This document shows, one piece after another, positions 23,259 through 34,275 of a stretch of 64,000 bases of DNA. The DNA is from Juglans regia. Its lineage: Eukaryota; Streptophyta; Magnoliopsida; Fagales; Juglandaceae. The stretch lies in the NCBI RefSeq assembly GCF_001411555.2, contig NC_049901.1, positions 26,028,562 through 26,092,561 of the forward strand, given 5' to 3'. Position numbers and translations under genes: made by a program. How positions within the stretch are numbered: the first letter of the stretch is position 1; each line of letters starts with the position of its first letter. The notes beneath the pieces were generated by a model that was given only the letters and a program-made list of their open reading frames with translations, was not told the DNA's origin and did not search any database.

Positions 23259-23270
23259 TGGTATTCAGAG
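23259..23270 (+). promoter_or_regulatory. Mutated primer-binding site of copy F
   Basis: TGGTATTCAGAG: the Met-tRNA site with one inserted T; the following base change (T for C) also differs from copy A. Priming would be weakened. Confidence 0.8.
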
Positions 23271-24158
23271 TAAGGTTTCCAATCAGGTCTGATTCTATCT
23301 TTTAATTTTAGCATCCTTAAATTTAATTCTAGGGCTTCATTGTTCTAGGGTTGCCAAAAAAAAAAAATAGAAACAAAAAGTAGGCTGCCAAAATTCTTAG
23401 GGTTTTGGGTTTGGCTGAAATTTGCATCACCTAGGGTTTCAAAATTCTAGGGTTTCCTGCATCTCTAAGTTTGTCAATTGCTTGGAGTGTCGTTCCATTG
23501 ATTCTCTTCTACTTCATTGTCCATGCTTGTGTGTTTGAATTCAATTGGTTGGTTTTCACAATTGAATATTGCTGTTTGTGGATGAATTAGAGAAAAGAAA
23601 AGAAAAGAAAAGAGAAAAGAAAAGAAAGGAAAGGAAAAGAAAAGAAAAGAAAAGAAAGGAAAGGAAAAGAAAAGAAAAGAAAATTCCAAAAAAAAAAAAA
23701 AGAAGAAGATGAAGAAAAGAGAAGGTAGCATATTCAAAGTTGCTACATAGTTACAACAAAGAGAAAGAAAGAAATTTGTTGATTTAAACCTTATGATCAA
23801 AGGGGCTGCTGCATACATCACTCAAGTTGGTATCTTGTCTTATTCTTACTCTTTCATTCGTATAACTTCATTGATTCTCGTGTCATTTTTATTCCTTCAT
23901 GTTTCTCTTGTTCTTGTTTCCTGGATCTAATTACTAGTTGGGATAAAACAAGGTTGCCTTGTCTTGATTGAGTTCATTTAGTTCTGAAAGAACTTGAGTG
24001 GGAAAGCTCTTGAGGTAAAAGGCAAGAGAGTGTGAGACTATTATTGGGAAAATGCCAATTAAGAGTGAAACACGAGTGGAGTGCCAGTATTCGAGTGCAA
24101 ACACGTAAAGGAGTGTGTGAGGTTTTCCACTAACTTTCTTTTTGTGCAGCACATTATA

Positions 24159-25277
24159 ATGTCTCATCGGAGTAGCTCATCACTAAGGGGGAGAGAATAT
24201 AACTCATCCATTGTGTTGCAAGCCATGCAACAACAGTTTGAGCAGTTGAACTTGGTGTTGGGTGAAGTGAGGGATAGTATGGATAATCAAGAAGCAGTGA
24301 TTAGAAATTTGCAAGGTGAGAGAGATAGGAGGCGACGTGAGCCTAGAATTGAGAATGGGTATAAGAATGGAGAGTTTGGTGAGGATGAAGAAGGCTTAAC
24401 ATCTGAAGTTAGATTAGGTGGACATAGAGGAGTTAGGCATGGAAGAGGCCTTAAGGCAAACTCTGGGGGTTGAGATGGAGTAGATAAGAACCTTGAGAGC
24501 ATCAAAATGAAAATACCATCATTCCAAGGTAGAACTGACCCTGAATTTTATTTAGAGTGGGAGAAAAGAATAGAGTTGGTGTTTGATTGTCATAATTACT
24601 CTGAGGAAAAGAAGGTGAAGTTGGCTGTAATTGAGTTCACTGATTATGCGATTATTTGGTGGGATCAATTAGTATCCAATAGGAGGAGGAATCTTGAAAG
24701 GCCTGTAGAAACATGGAGAGAGTTGAAAGCTATCATGAGGCGGAGATTTGTACCTAGCCACTACTATAGAGACCTCAACCAAAAACTACAAAATCTTTCA
24801 CAGGGGTCTAAGAGTGTAGAGGATTACCATAAGGAGATGGAGTTGGTTATGATTCGGGCTAATGTAGTGGAGGATCGGGAGGCCACAATTAAAAGATTTT
24901 TGAGTGGGTTAAATAGGGAGATAGCCAATGGAGTTAAGTTGCAACATTATGTGGAGGTAGAGGATATAGTGCATATGGCTATGAAGGTGGAGAGGCGGCT
25001 AAAAGGAAAGGGTACATCAAGGTATACTTCGGTTTCTAGTACTCATTGGAAACCAAAGTGGGACAAAAATGATCAAGTTGTTACAATGGGAAAGACCGAA
25101 CCACCTAAGAGAAAAGATTTGGGTGAGGCTGAAACCTCAAGAAAAAAAGAGAATGAGTTGAAAAACAATTGTGAGGCCGAGAGTTCAAAACAAGAGAAGA
25201 GTGAAAGAAAAAGAGAGAGTGAAAAAAACAAAGAGAATGAGGCCAAAACATCAAAAGAAAGAGAGAGTGAAAAATAA
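24159..25277 (+). pseudogene. gag of copy F with charged linker
   Basis: Starts ATGTCTCATCGG after a TTTTTGTGCAGC leader shared by all copies. Same gag as copy A but less damaged: an N-terminal coiled part, a TGA at 24471-24473, then 257 open codons from 24507 (KIPSFQGRTDPEFYLEWEKR, AIIWWDQLVSNRR, QNLSQGSKSVEDYHKEME). It ends in the Lys/Glu-rich linker at a TAA (25275-25277). The region after the stop (25287 onward) is in the same frame. No CCHC knuckle is visible. Gag would be the particle protein; the two stops make this copy non-functional as a whole. Confidence 0.85.
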
Positions 25278-25286
25278 AATAGAGAG

Positions 25287-26429
25287 GTGGTTGAGAGTCA
25301 AGAAAAAAGAGATGAGCCACAAGAGGAAAAAGAAAGAAAGATTGCAGAGAGAAATAGAAAGACAAAACTGAGTTTTTATGCTAAGGCAAACTTTTATAAT
25401 AACGAAATTAACGACTCTTTGCCTAGTGTTGTTGTTTCTTTCTTGCAGGGATATGAGGTCGTGATTACTAGCGGTGTGTTTAGTGGATTGCCACCTATTA
25501 GGGAGATAGAGCACTACATTGATTTTGTGCCAAGTGCGACAATTCCTAACCAACCTTTCTTGGAAGAACATGAGTTCTTGACACACTTAAAGGGACAAGG
25601 TAAGTTGTCGACTAGAATGCGTGCTAAGCGGGAAGATTGTATTGAAACTTTTCCTCATGTATTCAAATACACACAAGGTATGGAAAATTTTGTGGTTGAT
25701 GCTTTTGCAAGCAGGTATGTCATTGTCTTCTTTTTAGATGCAAAATTGTTGAGACTTGAATATGATAAGGAATTACATGCTTATGATGATGACTTTGCTA
25801 GTGTGTATGGAACATGTGAGAAAGTATCATTTGGTAAGTTCTATAAACTAGATTGGTACTTGTTTAGAAAGAATAGATTTTGTGTGCCTACTAGTTTTAT
25901 GCCTAAGTTGCTTGTGTGTGATGGACATGGTGGTTTGTTGGGTAACCTTGGAGTAAGGAAGACTTTTGTTGTGTTGCATGAACGTTTTTGGGAATATCAA
26001 TTGCCATTCCATGACGTGTTGCATGGACGTTTGTGGAAGTATCATTTTTCATTCATTGATGTGTTGCGTGAACATTTGTGGGAGTATTGCTTGCCATTCA
26101 TTGAGTCTTCATATAATTGGAGTAGTCATTTTGGTGTAAATAAGATTTTAAATGTGTTGCATGAACGTTTGTGGGAGTATCATTTGCCATTCATTGACTT
26201 GTTGCATAAACGTTTACGTGAGCATCATTTGTCTTTCATTGAGTTTGCATATAATTTGAGTGGTCATTTTGGGGTGAGGGGGACTTTAGATGTGTTTCAT
26301 GAACATTTGTTGGAGTATTGTTTGTCATTCATTGAGTTTACATATAATTGGAGTGTTCATGCTACTACTAAATTTTCACCAATTGAAATTGTTTATAGAC
26401 TTAATCCATTTCCTATTTTAGATTTATAG
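25287..26429 (+). CDS. Collapsed polyprotein: linker, RT stub, integrase-derived repeats (copy F)
   Basis: 380 open codons in the same frame as gag. Linker, reverse transcriptase start ([30 protein letters not shown]), RNase H-integrase junction ([33 protein letters not shown]), then about seven 15-residue units ([39 protein letters not shown] and similar) interleaved with YNWSSHFGVN words, and a truncated integrase end (FSPIEIVYRLNPF). It stops at a TAG (26427-26429) before the polypurine tract. No catalytic core residues of reverse transcriptase, RNase H or integrase are present. Function, if any, is unknown. Confidence 0.8.
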   Translation: MVESQEKRDEPQEEKERKIAERNRKTKLSFYAKANFYNNEINDSLPSVVVSFLQGYEVVITSGVFSGLPPIREIEHYIDFVPSATIPNQPFLEEHEFLTHLKGQGKLSTRMRAKREDCIETFPHVFKYTQGMENFVVDAFASRYVIVFFLDAKLLRLEYDKELHAYDDDFASVYGTCEKVSFGKFYKLDWYLFRKNRFCVPTSFMPKLLVCDGHGGLLGNLGVRKTFVVLHERFWEYQLPFHDVLHGRLWKYHFSFIDVLREHLWEYCLPFIESSYNWSSHFGVNKILNVLHERLWEYHLPFIDLLHKRLREHHLSFIEFAYNLSGHFGVRGTLDVFHEHLLEYCLSFIEFTYNWSVHATTKFSPIEIVYRLNPFPILDL

Positions 26430-26573
26430 TCTTCACCAGTTGATGATAGGAGTAGCTTGGATGGACAATTCCAAATTCTTGAACAAATTAATGATAATGC
26501 TTATGAAATTAATGATAATGTTACTAACATTTTTCCCTTTGATCCAGGTGGAGATTCGAGGTCGAATCCTTTT

Positions 26574-26587
26574 GAGGAGAGGGGGAA
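26574..26587 (+). promoter_or_regulatory. Polypurine tract of copy F
   Basis: GAGGAGAGGGGGAA directly before the 3' LTR. Confidence 0.85.
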
Positions 26588-27316
26588 TGATGAGAACCAA
26601 GGTGGGCCTAGTTTTAAAGATATGTTGCATGTTCTAGATTGGCCAAATACAAGTTCAAGAGCTTAAATGATGAAGATTCAGCTTTGATTCATTTGATGAA
26701 CTATGGAAAGGGCAACAACAAGACTTAAAGGCTTTGGGCACTTGAAGGCTTTCAACTTATTTAATTCATTTAAAGCACTTATTTTATTAGTTTCGAATAA
26801 TTGGGTTTATTATGGGAAACACTTAAGGGGGCCTATGCAAGGGCATGTTGGGAAAGTTATTATTTTATTGAACTAGGGTTAGGGTTACTGTAGCCGAGTT
26901 ACTGTAGCACGGCACTGTTCATCCAGGGGCACTTTTGGAAGATGGGGGTTTATTTTGGCTAGGGTTTCATTAGGTTTTCCTTTAAATACTCTATGTATCC
27001 TCATTCTAATCAGATTATGAAGTTTATGAAATTTAATGAATTTATTCATTGTGAGTTGAGTTTTACTCCTCTTGTTCTTAATTGAACTTTTGAACTTATC
27101 AAAGGTAAATCACAACCTTTGTGGCGTTCCTCCTTTGTAATCTGGGTTCTTGAGACGGGTTCTTCAACGGGTCTAGATTTTAATATAATCTAGGTTCTTG
27201 AAACGAGTTCTCATCGGGTCTAGATTCTCCATCCTTGACCTTGATTTTTGGCTTTCTTGGCGAGTTTTCAAATTGATTGTGGGTTCAAGGGAATTGATTC
27301 CCGCGAGTTCATATCA
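26588..27316 (+). repeat. 3' LTR of copy F (short subtype)
   Basis: 729 bp, resembling copy A's LTRs (CAAATACAAGTTCAAGAGCT after the first 60 bp) rather than copy F's own 5' LTR. Confidence 0.88.
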
Positions 27317-28354
27317 CAACCACTACAACATGTATGGTCTAAGGTGTTTCAAAGTAGGTAAATTCAATTTCTCAACTAAAGTGGTGCTAGCCAAATTAAT
27401 ACAATTCCTTAAATCAATGATCATACTACATACCTTATTGTTGATGTGGCATCTAGTATAAAAAATGTTCTTGCTCTGCTGCTCTCTATCATCCATCTTA
27501 ATTTGTGTATTGAGTGCACGCCTAGTAATAAGAGAATAACCATACTCTTCTTTCTCATACCCATTTTTAACAATAGACTCACGTCGCCTCCAATCTGTCC
27601 CACCTTGCAGATTTCTAATCACCGCTTCTTGATGATCCATCCTATCCCTCACTTCACCCAACACAAAATTTAACTTCTTAAACCGTTGTTGCACGGCTTG
27701 CTACAGAAGGGATGAGTTATGTACCATCCCTCTTGGTGATGAGTCACTCTTATGAGACATCATAATGTGCTGCACAAAAAGAATGTTAGTGGAAAACCTC
27801 ACACACTCCCTTACGTGTTTACACTCGAATAATGGCACTCCACTCGTGTTTCACTCTTAATTGGCTTTTTCCAGATAATAGTCTCACACTCTCTTGCCTT
27901 TTACCACAATAGTTTTCTCGCTCAAGTTCTTTAAGAACTAGTTGAACTAAATCAAGACAATACAACCTTGTATTTTTCCAACCAGTAATATAGATCTAAG
28001 AAACAATGAAGGAATAAAATGACATGAGACTCAAGGAAGTTATACGAGGGAAAGAGTAATAATAAAAGTGGATACCAACTAGAAAGATGTATTCAGTCTC
28101 ATTGATGATAAAGCTCAATCAACAAATGTTTTCCTTTCGCTTTGTTGTAACTATGTAGCAACCTTTGAACATGCTACGTTTTCTTTTCTTCTTCTTTCCT
28201 TTCTTTTCTTTTCCTTTCTTTTCCCTAATCCAACCACAAACAGCAATATTCAATTGTGAAAATCAAACAATTGAATTCAAACACACAAGCATGGACAAGA
28301 AAGTAGAAGAGAATGAATGGAACGGCACTCCAAGCAATTGACAAAATTAGACAT
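27317..28354 (-). mobile_element. Retrotransposon copy G: protease, gag N-terminus and leader, minus strand
   Basis: Minus-strand fragment of the protease-bearing subtype, running from the protease (cut by copy F at 27317) back through the gag start (ATGATGTCTCATAAG, about 27763), leader and CTTTT-rich tract (28180-28240). It ends at about 28354, where a second protease fragment (copy H) begins in the same orientation. No LTR remains. Confidence 0.85.
27323..27763 (-). pseudogene. gag N-terminus fused to protease, copy G
   Basis: From ATG at 27763 the gag N-terminus is interrupted by a stop; the 124-codon stretch 27323-27694 is open. Words: KKLNFVLGEVRDRMDHQEAV, ENIFYTRCHIN-like residues, IIDLRNCINLASTTLVEKL. 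Like copies C and H it lacks the gag core and has Asp-Leu-Arg at the protease active site. The C-terminal part of the protease is lost at the copy F junction. Confidence 0.8.
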
Positions 28355-28927
28355 GGCTTCCCCAACAAAATATGACTAGCATGCATAGGCACACTACATC
28401 ACAAAGCACCATATCCTGGTATTTCCCAATTGAAAAAGAAACTAGCACTTGCTTATTTACCCTAACCTCCCCACAATCTCTCAACCACTGCAACATGTAT
28501 GGTCTAGGGTGTTTCAAGGTACGTAAATTCAATTTCTCGACTAAAGTAGTGCTAGCCAAATTAATACAACTTCTCAAATCAATGATCATACTATATACCT
28601 TATTGTTGATTTGGCATCTACTATGAAAAGTATTCTCACTCTGCTGCTCTATATCATCTATCTTAATTTTTGTTTTGAGTGCATGCTTGGTAACAAGAGA
28701 ATCACCATACTCTTAATTCTCAAACCCATTTTCAACACTAAACTCAGGACGCCTCCTATCTCTCCTTCCATGAAGGTTTCTAATTACCACATCTTGATGA
28801 TCCATCCTATCCCTCACTTCACCCAATACCAAGTTCAACTTCTCAAATTGGTGTTGCATGGCTTGCAACACAAAGATGAGTTATCTACGATCCCCTTTGG
28901 TGATGAGTCAATCCTATGAGACATCAT
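28347..28927 (-). pseudogene. gag N-terminus fused to protease, copy H
   Basis: Starts ATGATGTCTCATAGG at 28927; broken between gag and protease. The open protease segment (80 codons) begins MIIDLRSCINLASTTLVEKL and is shifted near its end (CLCMLVIFCWG where copy C reads PMHAGHILLG). Inactive. Confidence 0.8.
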
Positions 28928-29647
28928 AATGTGCTGGACAAAAAGAATGTTCGTGGAAAACCTCACACACTACCTTACATGTTTACACTCAAATAATGAC
29001 ACTCCCACTTGTGTTTCACTCTTAATTGGCTTTTTTCCAATAATAGTCTCACACTCTCTTGCCTTTTATCTCAAGAGTTTTCCCACTGAAGTTCTATAAG
29101 AACTAATTGAACTCAATCAAGACAAAGCAACCTTGTTTTATCCAAACTAGTAATTAGGACCAAGAAACAAGAACAAAAGAAGCACGGAAGGAATAAAAAT
29201 GACGCGAGACTCAAGGAATTTATATGAGGGAAAGAATAATTATAAAACAAGATACCAACAAGAAATATGCATTCAGCTCCTATGATAATAAAAGCTCAAT
29301 CAACAAATACTTTCTTTCTCTTTGTTGTAACTATTTAGCAACTTTGAATATGCTACATTCTCTTTTCTTCTTCTTTTTTTCGAATTTTTTTTTTCGAATT
29401 TTTTTTTCCTTTCATTTCATTTCTTTTCTCTTCTTTTCTCTAATTCAATCACAAATAGCAATATTTAATTGTGAAATTGAATTCAAGCACAGAAGAATTG
29501 ACAATGAAATAGAAGAGAATCAATGGAACGACACTCCAAGCAATGAAAAACTTAGAGATGTGTGAAATCCTAGAATTTTGAAACCCTAGGAGATGCAAAT
29601 TTCAGCCAAACCAAAAACCCTAAGAATTTAGGCAGCCAAACCAAATT
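28355..29647 (-). mobile_element. Retrotransposon copy H: protease, gag N-terminus and leader, minus strand
   Basis: A second protease-subtype fragment in tandem with copy G. Protease words lie at 28347-28589 (the first few codons at the left border may belong to the junction), the gag start is at about 28927 and the leader has a CTTTT-rich tract at 29365-29440. It ends in the leader (about 29647), where it joins mid-LTR sequence with the primer-binding site and LTR end deleted. Confidence 0.85.
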
Positions 29648-29995
29648 ACAGTGCAGCGCTATAGTAACTCAGCTACAGTAACCCTAACCCTAGTTCAATA
29701 AAATAATAACTTTTCCAACATGCCCTTGCATAGGCTCCCTTAAGTGCTTCCTATAATAAACTCAATTATTCTAAACTAATAAAATAAGTTCATTAAATGA
29801 ATTAAATAAGTTGAAACCCTTCAAGAGCCCAAAGCCTTTAAGTCTTGTCGTTGCCCTCTTCCATTGCTGATCAAATGAATCAAAACTGGATCTTCATCCT
29901 TCAAGCCCATCTTGAATGTTGGGCTCTTGCTAAACTTGTCCCATGTGGATTGCATCAATCCTTGCATTGTTTGCTTGATCTTCTGGTTCCCATCA
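29648..29995 (-). repeat. Partial 5' LTR of copy H
   Basis: Only the U3-side half of the LTR remains (CAGTGCAGCGCTATAGTAAC through TTCCCATCA), long subtype. The R-U5 half and the primer-binding site are deleted. Flanking AAGAT on the right has no partner. Confidence 0.85.
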
Positions 29996-30210
29996 AAGAT
30001 ATTTATAATTCATTCGTTATGAATTCTCCATACTTACATGCGAGAGGAATTAGCGGGGTAACTAGAGGAGTTAATATTCGTCTGGCCCAAATTGAGGGCC
30101 CAAGGCCCATAAAGGGTTCAAAGGCGTCGTGTGACTTAACAAAGACCTAGCTGCCAATCTATTAGGAAGAGATAAATCTCACGTTATGGATACAGACCAT
30201 GTGTGATTAG
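29996..30210. other. Unassigned sequence before the assembly gap
   Basis: No coding signal. It contains GGGCCCAAGGCCCAT, a palindromic word common in plant promoters and LTRs. A CACTA left terminus was looked for here and not found. Confidence 0.4.
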
Positions 30211-30310
30211 NNNNNNNNNNNNNNNNNNNNNNNNNNNNNNNNNNNNNNNNNNNNNNNNNNNNNNNNNNNNNNNNNNNNNNNNNNNNNNNNNNNNNNNNNN
30301 NNNNNNNNNN
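30211..30310. other. Assembly gap (100 N)
   Basis: Exactly 100 N, the usual placeholder for a gap of unknown size. It probably hides the 3' exon of the adjacent transposase gene and perhaps the left end of the CACTA element. Confidence 0.99.
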
Positions 30311-30423
30311 TTTGTCCATGTGGTCACTGTTATAACATGTTGCAAAAAAAGTATATTTTGAGCACAACAATTCTAATTAATTTAAAGAAAACTATAATTA
30401 TTCAAATAAATTAAATGACATAC

Positions 30424-32972
30424 CTAAGATAATCATCAATCTCTCGGCAGTTATTTAGCACATACCACCGAATTTTACCCAACTCTCCATCAATTAAATC
30501 GTAACCTGTTTGTGCACCCAAGGGTCGTACATTCTGGGAAAACACTGATAGCTCACGAGGAGGCGGAGTAGCAAGATCAGCATTTCGCTCTTGACGACTA
30601 AATCGTGTCTCAACCCCACGAAGATATAGAGAGCAAAATGTTAACCATTCATCGTGTATATAAGCCTCTGCTATTGAACCCTCAGCTTTGGCTTTATTCC
30701 CAACAGTGCGCTTCAATCGACCCAAATATCTTTCAACTGGATACATCCAACGGAACTGCACCGGTCCACCCAGAAGTACCTCTCGTGGTAAATGTATTGC
30801 TAAATGGACCATGACATCAAAAAATGATGGTGGAAAGATCTGCTCGAATTTACATAGTATAGTAGTAATGTCTTCTTCCAATTTCGACAACACATCTCGA
30901 TTTACTACCCGAGCGCACAAATCCTTGAAAAACATACATAGTTCAGATATGGCGACACGTACATTAGATGTCAGCTTCCCACGAATTCCCACAGGTAATA
31001 ACTTCTGCAAAAATCCGTGACAATCATGACTTTTCAATCCATTGATTTTCCAATCATCAGGACTCACGCATCTACCAATATTTGAAGCATAACCATCTGG
31101 CAACTTCACACCTTGCAACCATTTACAGAAATCAGTCCTCTCCTCCCTCGTCATCGTAAAACATGCATGCGGCATGACCACCCTGTTGCCTTCCACCCGC
31201 AAATGCAGATTATGTTTAATTCTCATTCTCTCAAGATCTTTCCTCGTCTTGATCGTGTCTTTCATCTTTTTGTTAATACTCATCAATGTACCCAGTATAT
31301 TATCACAAATATTCTTCTCTATGTGCATTACATCCAAACTATGTCGCAACTTGCATGACGACCAATACGGCAAATAAAAAAAAATACTACGTTTTGTCCA
31401 ATTCAATTCTGATACGGCTCGTTTTCTCTTGTTCTTTCCCCGACCCTTGCCAAAATTGTTCGCTCTAACATGTTGCAGTTGTTCCACTATCTCTTCTCCA
31501 GACAACTCTTTTGGTGCAATCCTATCCTCTACTCTCCCATCAAACTTGGCACATTCTCTTCTCCATGCATGATTTGCTGGTAAATAACGTCGATGACCCA
31601 TGAAACACAACTTCTGAGAAAATTTTAGCCACTCACTAGCAGTTACTTTATTACACGTCGGACACGCTAACTTCCCTTTCGTACTCCAGCCGGAAAGATT
31701 CCCATACGCCGGAAAATCATTTATGGTCCACATTACCGCAGCATGCATCTGAAAAGATGTCGACTTAGATGCATCATAAGTTCTAACCCCTGTTTCCCAT
31801 AACTCTTTCAGCTCTTCAATCAACGGCTGCATGAATACGTCAATATCATTCCTAGGTGATCTAGGGCCAGGGATGAGTAAAGTTAACAAAAAGTTTGGTG
31901 CCTTCATGCACCTCCATGGTGGAAGATTGTACGGAATCAATACCACGGGCCAAGTGCTATAACTTGTACTCATATTCCCAAAAGGGTTGAATCCATCGGT
32001 TGTGAGTCCCAGGCGCACGTTCCGAGCTTCTAACCCGAACTCTGGATACTGATTATCGAAAGACTGCCACGCAAGTGAATCAGCTGGATGCCTCATATAC
32101 CCGTCATTCTTAACTCTTTTCTCCTCGTGCCACCTCATATCATGAGTTGTTTTCTTACACATATATAGTTTTTGCAACCTAGGTTTCAAGGGAAAATACC
32201 GCAACACCTTAACCGGCACGTTTTTCTTACCTTTCCACCTCGACTCTCCACATACAGGACATGCTTGTTTCTCCTCGTTCTCCTTCCAGAACAATACACA
32301 ATCATTCTTGCATGCATGTATGGACTTGTACTCAAATCCTAATCCCTTTCTCAATTGTTTCGCTTCATAAAAGTTCTTAGGCAATGCAGACCCTTCGGGA
32401 AGCACCTCGTTAAATAAGTCCAATACCATGTTTATTGCTTTCGTCGACATCCCACACAATGATTTTATGTGAAGCAACCGCACAATAAATGACATTTTGT
32501 AATGTTTTGTACAACCTGGGTAAAGCTCGCGCTTTGCATCTTCCCACAGTGAAGGAAAATTTTCACAATCAGTCCCTGATCCACCACTTGAGGCATTGTC
32601 GTTAACCTCATCCATAAACATCCCAGCTCCAATGTCACCCAACATCTCCTCTATCTCATCATGCTCATAATCATCATCCATGTGCCGTAAATAATTGTGA
32701 TGATCGACCAATACATCTGCTGACCCTTCATACGGCTCACCATGCAGTACCCATCGCGTATACCCCAGATCCATACCGTTCACAAATATATGACGCTCTA
32801 CTTCATCCAATCCTATCGCACACAAATTTTTACACCCTCGACATGGACACTTAATGTAACCACGACTATCAGCAGAGGCCCGTGCAAAATCAATGAAAGT
32901 TCTTACTCCACATGCATAGGGTACATAATCCTTTCCAAGTCTATCGTCCAGACGCATCCAATTTTTGTCCAT
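30424..32972 (-). CDS. TNP2-like CACTA transposase (3' exon missing at the gap)
   Basis: Catalyses excision and insertion of CACTA elements in the nucleus. Numbering from an upstream in-frame ATG at 32984, 857 codons are open. The likely start is Met5 (32972), because TTTTTAG just before AAATGGAC looks like a splice acceptor. Residues 5-80 match the transposase-associated domain (DKNWM, CPCRGC). About 245-465 is the TNP2 core (LTTDGFNPFG with D330; PRNDIDVF with D380/D382; CPTC at 441). DVMHIEKN (D551) follows. About 640-790 is the DUF4218-type region (ISELCMFFKDLC, HLAIHLPREV, WMYPVERYLGRLKRTVGNKA). It is intact with no internal stop. CTTAG|GTATGT at 30424/30423 is a good splice donor, so the final exon(s) lie toward the gap. 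Confidence 0.9.
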
Positions 32973-32999
32973 TTCTAAAAACATCTATATATTAATAAC

Positions 33000-33521
33000 A
33001 CTTACATTGAAAATTCACATGCATGTCATGCTCCAATTCTCATTACTTTTTTGATAAGGTAGTTGGTCTTATCCCATTCGAGATTATATTCTCCATATCA
33101 CACAAATCTAGTCAAATTTCCACGTTAGTAGAAATTCCGGCAGCACCTCCCCATAATTGTCCAAGTATACATGTTCAAATATCGGGAGTGTGACCCTACG
33201 AACAGTATACCCGAAGAACAGTAGAAGAAGATACCGAAACTTCATATTAAACGTGGAAAGTAGCGAGTAACAAAAATGTATAATACAGATAATATAATCT
33301 CAAACTGTCCACACTGGACAATTCAGGAATCAGTGGACACATAAATGTACACTGATTCCCAAACGGGTCTAAGGGTATTTATGCAATGTCACACGCATCT
33401 AGCAAAAAATCATACTAACAATGTCTCCATGTTGTTTACATTAACAATGTCACCTTCAAGTAGTGTTATATTGTTAAATTAAAGAGAGATGGAAGATAAT
33501 TATGTGACCCTAATTTCGTGC
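33000..33521. other. Upstream region of the transposase gene
   Basis: AT-rich, non-coding. It contains a GTCCACACTGGAC / GTGTCCACTG-like imperfect inverted repeat near 33306-33350. Presumably promoter and 5' untranslated sequence of the TNP2 gene. Confidence 0.4.
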
Positions 33522-33699
33522 CTTGTACACAATGAGGGAGAATTATCTTGAAGAAATGTTTAAATTTTAGTCTAATTACTTAACCGTTACAAACTGTCCG
33601 ACCTTGACAACTCTCAAGGCCGGAGAGACTATGACAGTCAAGCAATTAAATTAAAATTCCAACATTTCTTCAAGATAATATTCCCTCGTTGTGTACAAG
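33522..33699. repeat. 178-nt near-perfect foldback
   Basis: CTTGTACACAATGAGGGA at 33522 pairs with TCCCTCGTTGTGTACAAG ending at 33699. The complementarity continues inward through ATTATCTTGAAGAAATGTT and beyond for roughly 65-70 bp with scattered mismatches. The centre (CCGACCTTGAC, CTCAAGGCCGG) pairs again. It could be a small foldback transposon or a hairpin RNA source. Confidence 0.85.
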
Positions 33700-33726
33700 A
33701 TCATCATTCTTAAAGTATAATTTTAA

Positions 33727-34275
33727 TTGATATACTTAATTTCAAAAGTTATACTATAATTTTAATTATTATAATTCGTAAATAGTTACTTTTATGCTTG
33801 TTATTACTTATATATTAATTATTATTATAAATATTTAATTATCATACTTAAATTTCAATGGTTATACAATAATTTTAATTATTATAATTCTTAAAGAGTT
33901 ATTTTTATGCTTGTTATTACTTATATATTAAATATTATTATAAATATTTAATTATCATACTTAAATTTCAATGGTTATACAATAATTTTAATTATTATAA
34001 TTCTTAAAGAGTTACTTTTATGCTTGTTATTACTTAATTTCAAATATTATTATAAATATTTAATTATCATACTTAAATTTCAATGGTTATACAATAATTT
34101 TAATTATTATAATTCTTAAAAGAGTTACTTTTATGCTTGTTATTACTTAATTTCAAATATTATTATAAATATTTAATTATCATACTTAAATTTCAATGAT
34201 TATACAATAATTTTAATTATTATAATTCTTAAAGAGTTACTTTTATTTGTTATTACTTAATTTCAAATATTATTA
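33727..34275. repeat. ~113-bp AT-rich tandem repeat, about 4.5 copies
   Basis: The word AATTTCAATG starts at 33851, 33964, 34076 and 34189 (spacing 113, 112, 113 bp), with a diverged first unit before it. Each unit carries TTATACAATAATTTTAATTA and TATGCTTGTTATTACTTA. Confidence 0.9.

Larger units (their letters stand above)
22450..27316 (+). mobile_element. Retrotransposon copy F: full length with mismatched LTRs
   Basis: 5' LTR 22450-23256 (807 bp, long subtype) and 3' LTR 26588-27316 (729 bp, short subtype) enclose a leader, gag, linker and collapsed pol in one frame broken by three stops. Flanking 5-mers (ACTCT at 22445-22449; CAACC at 27317-27321) do not match. Unequal LTR types and no target duplication point to recombination between two elements rather than a simple insertion. 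Confidence 0.88.
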
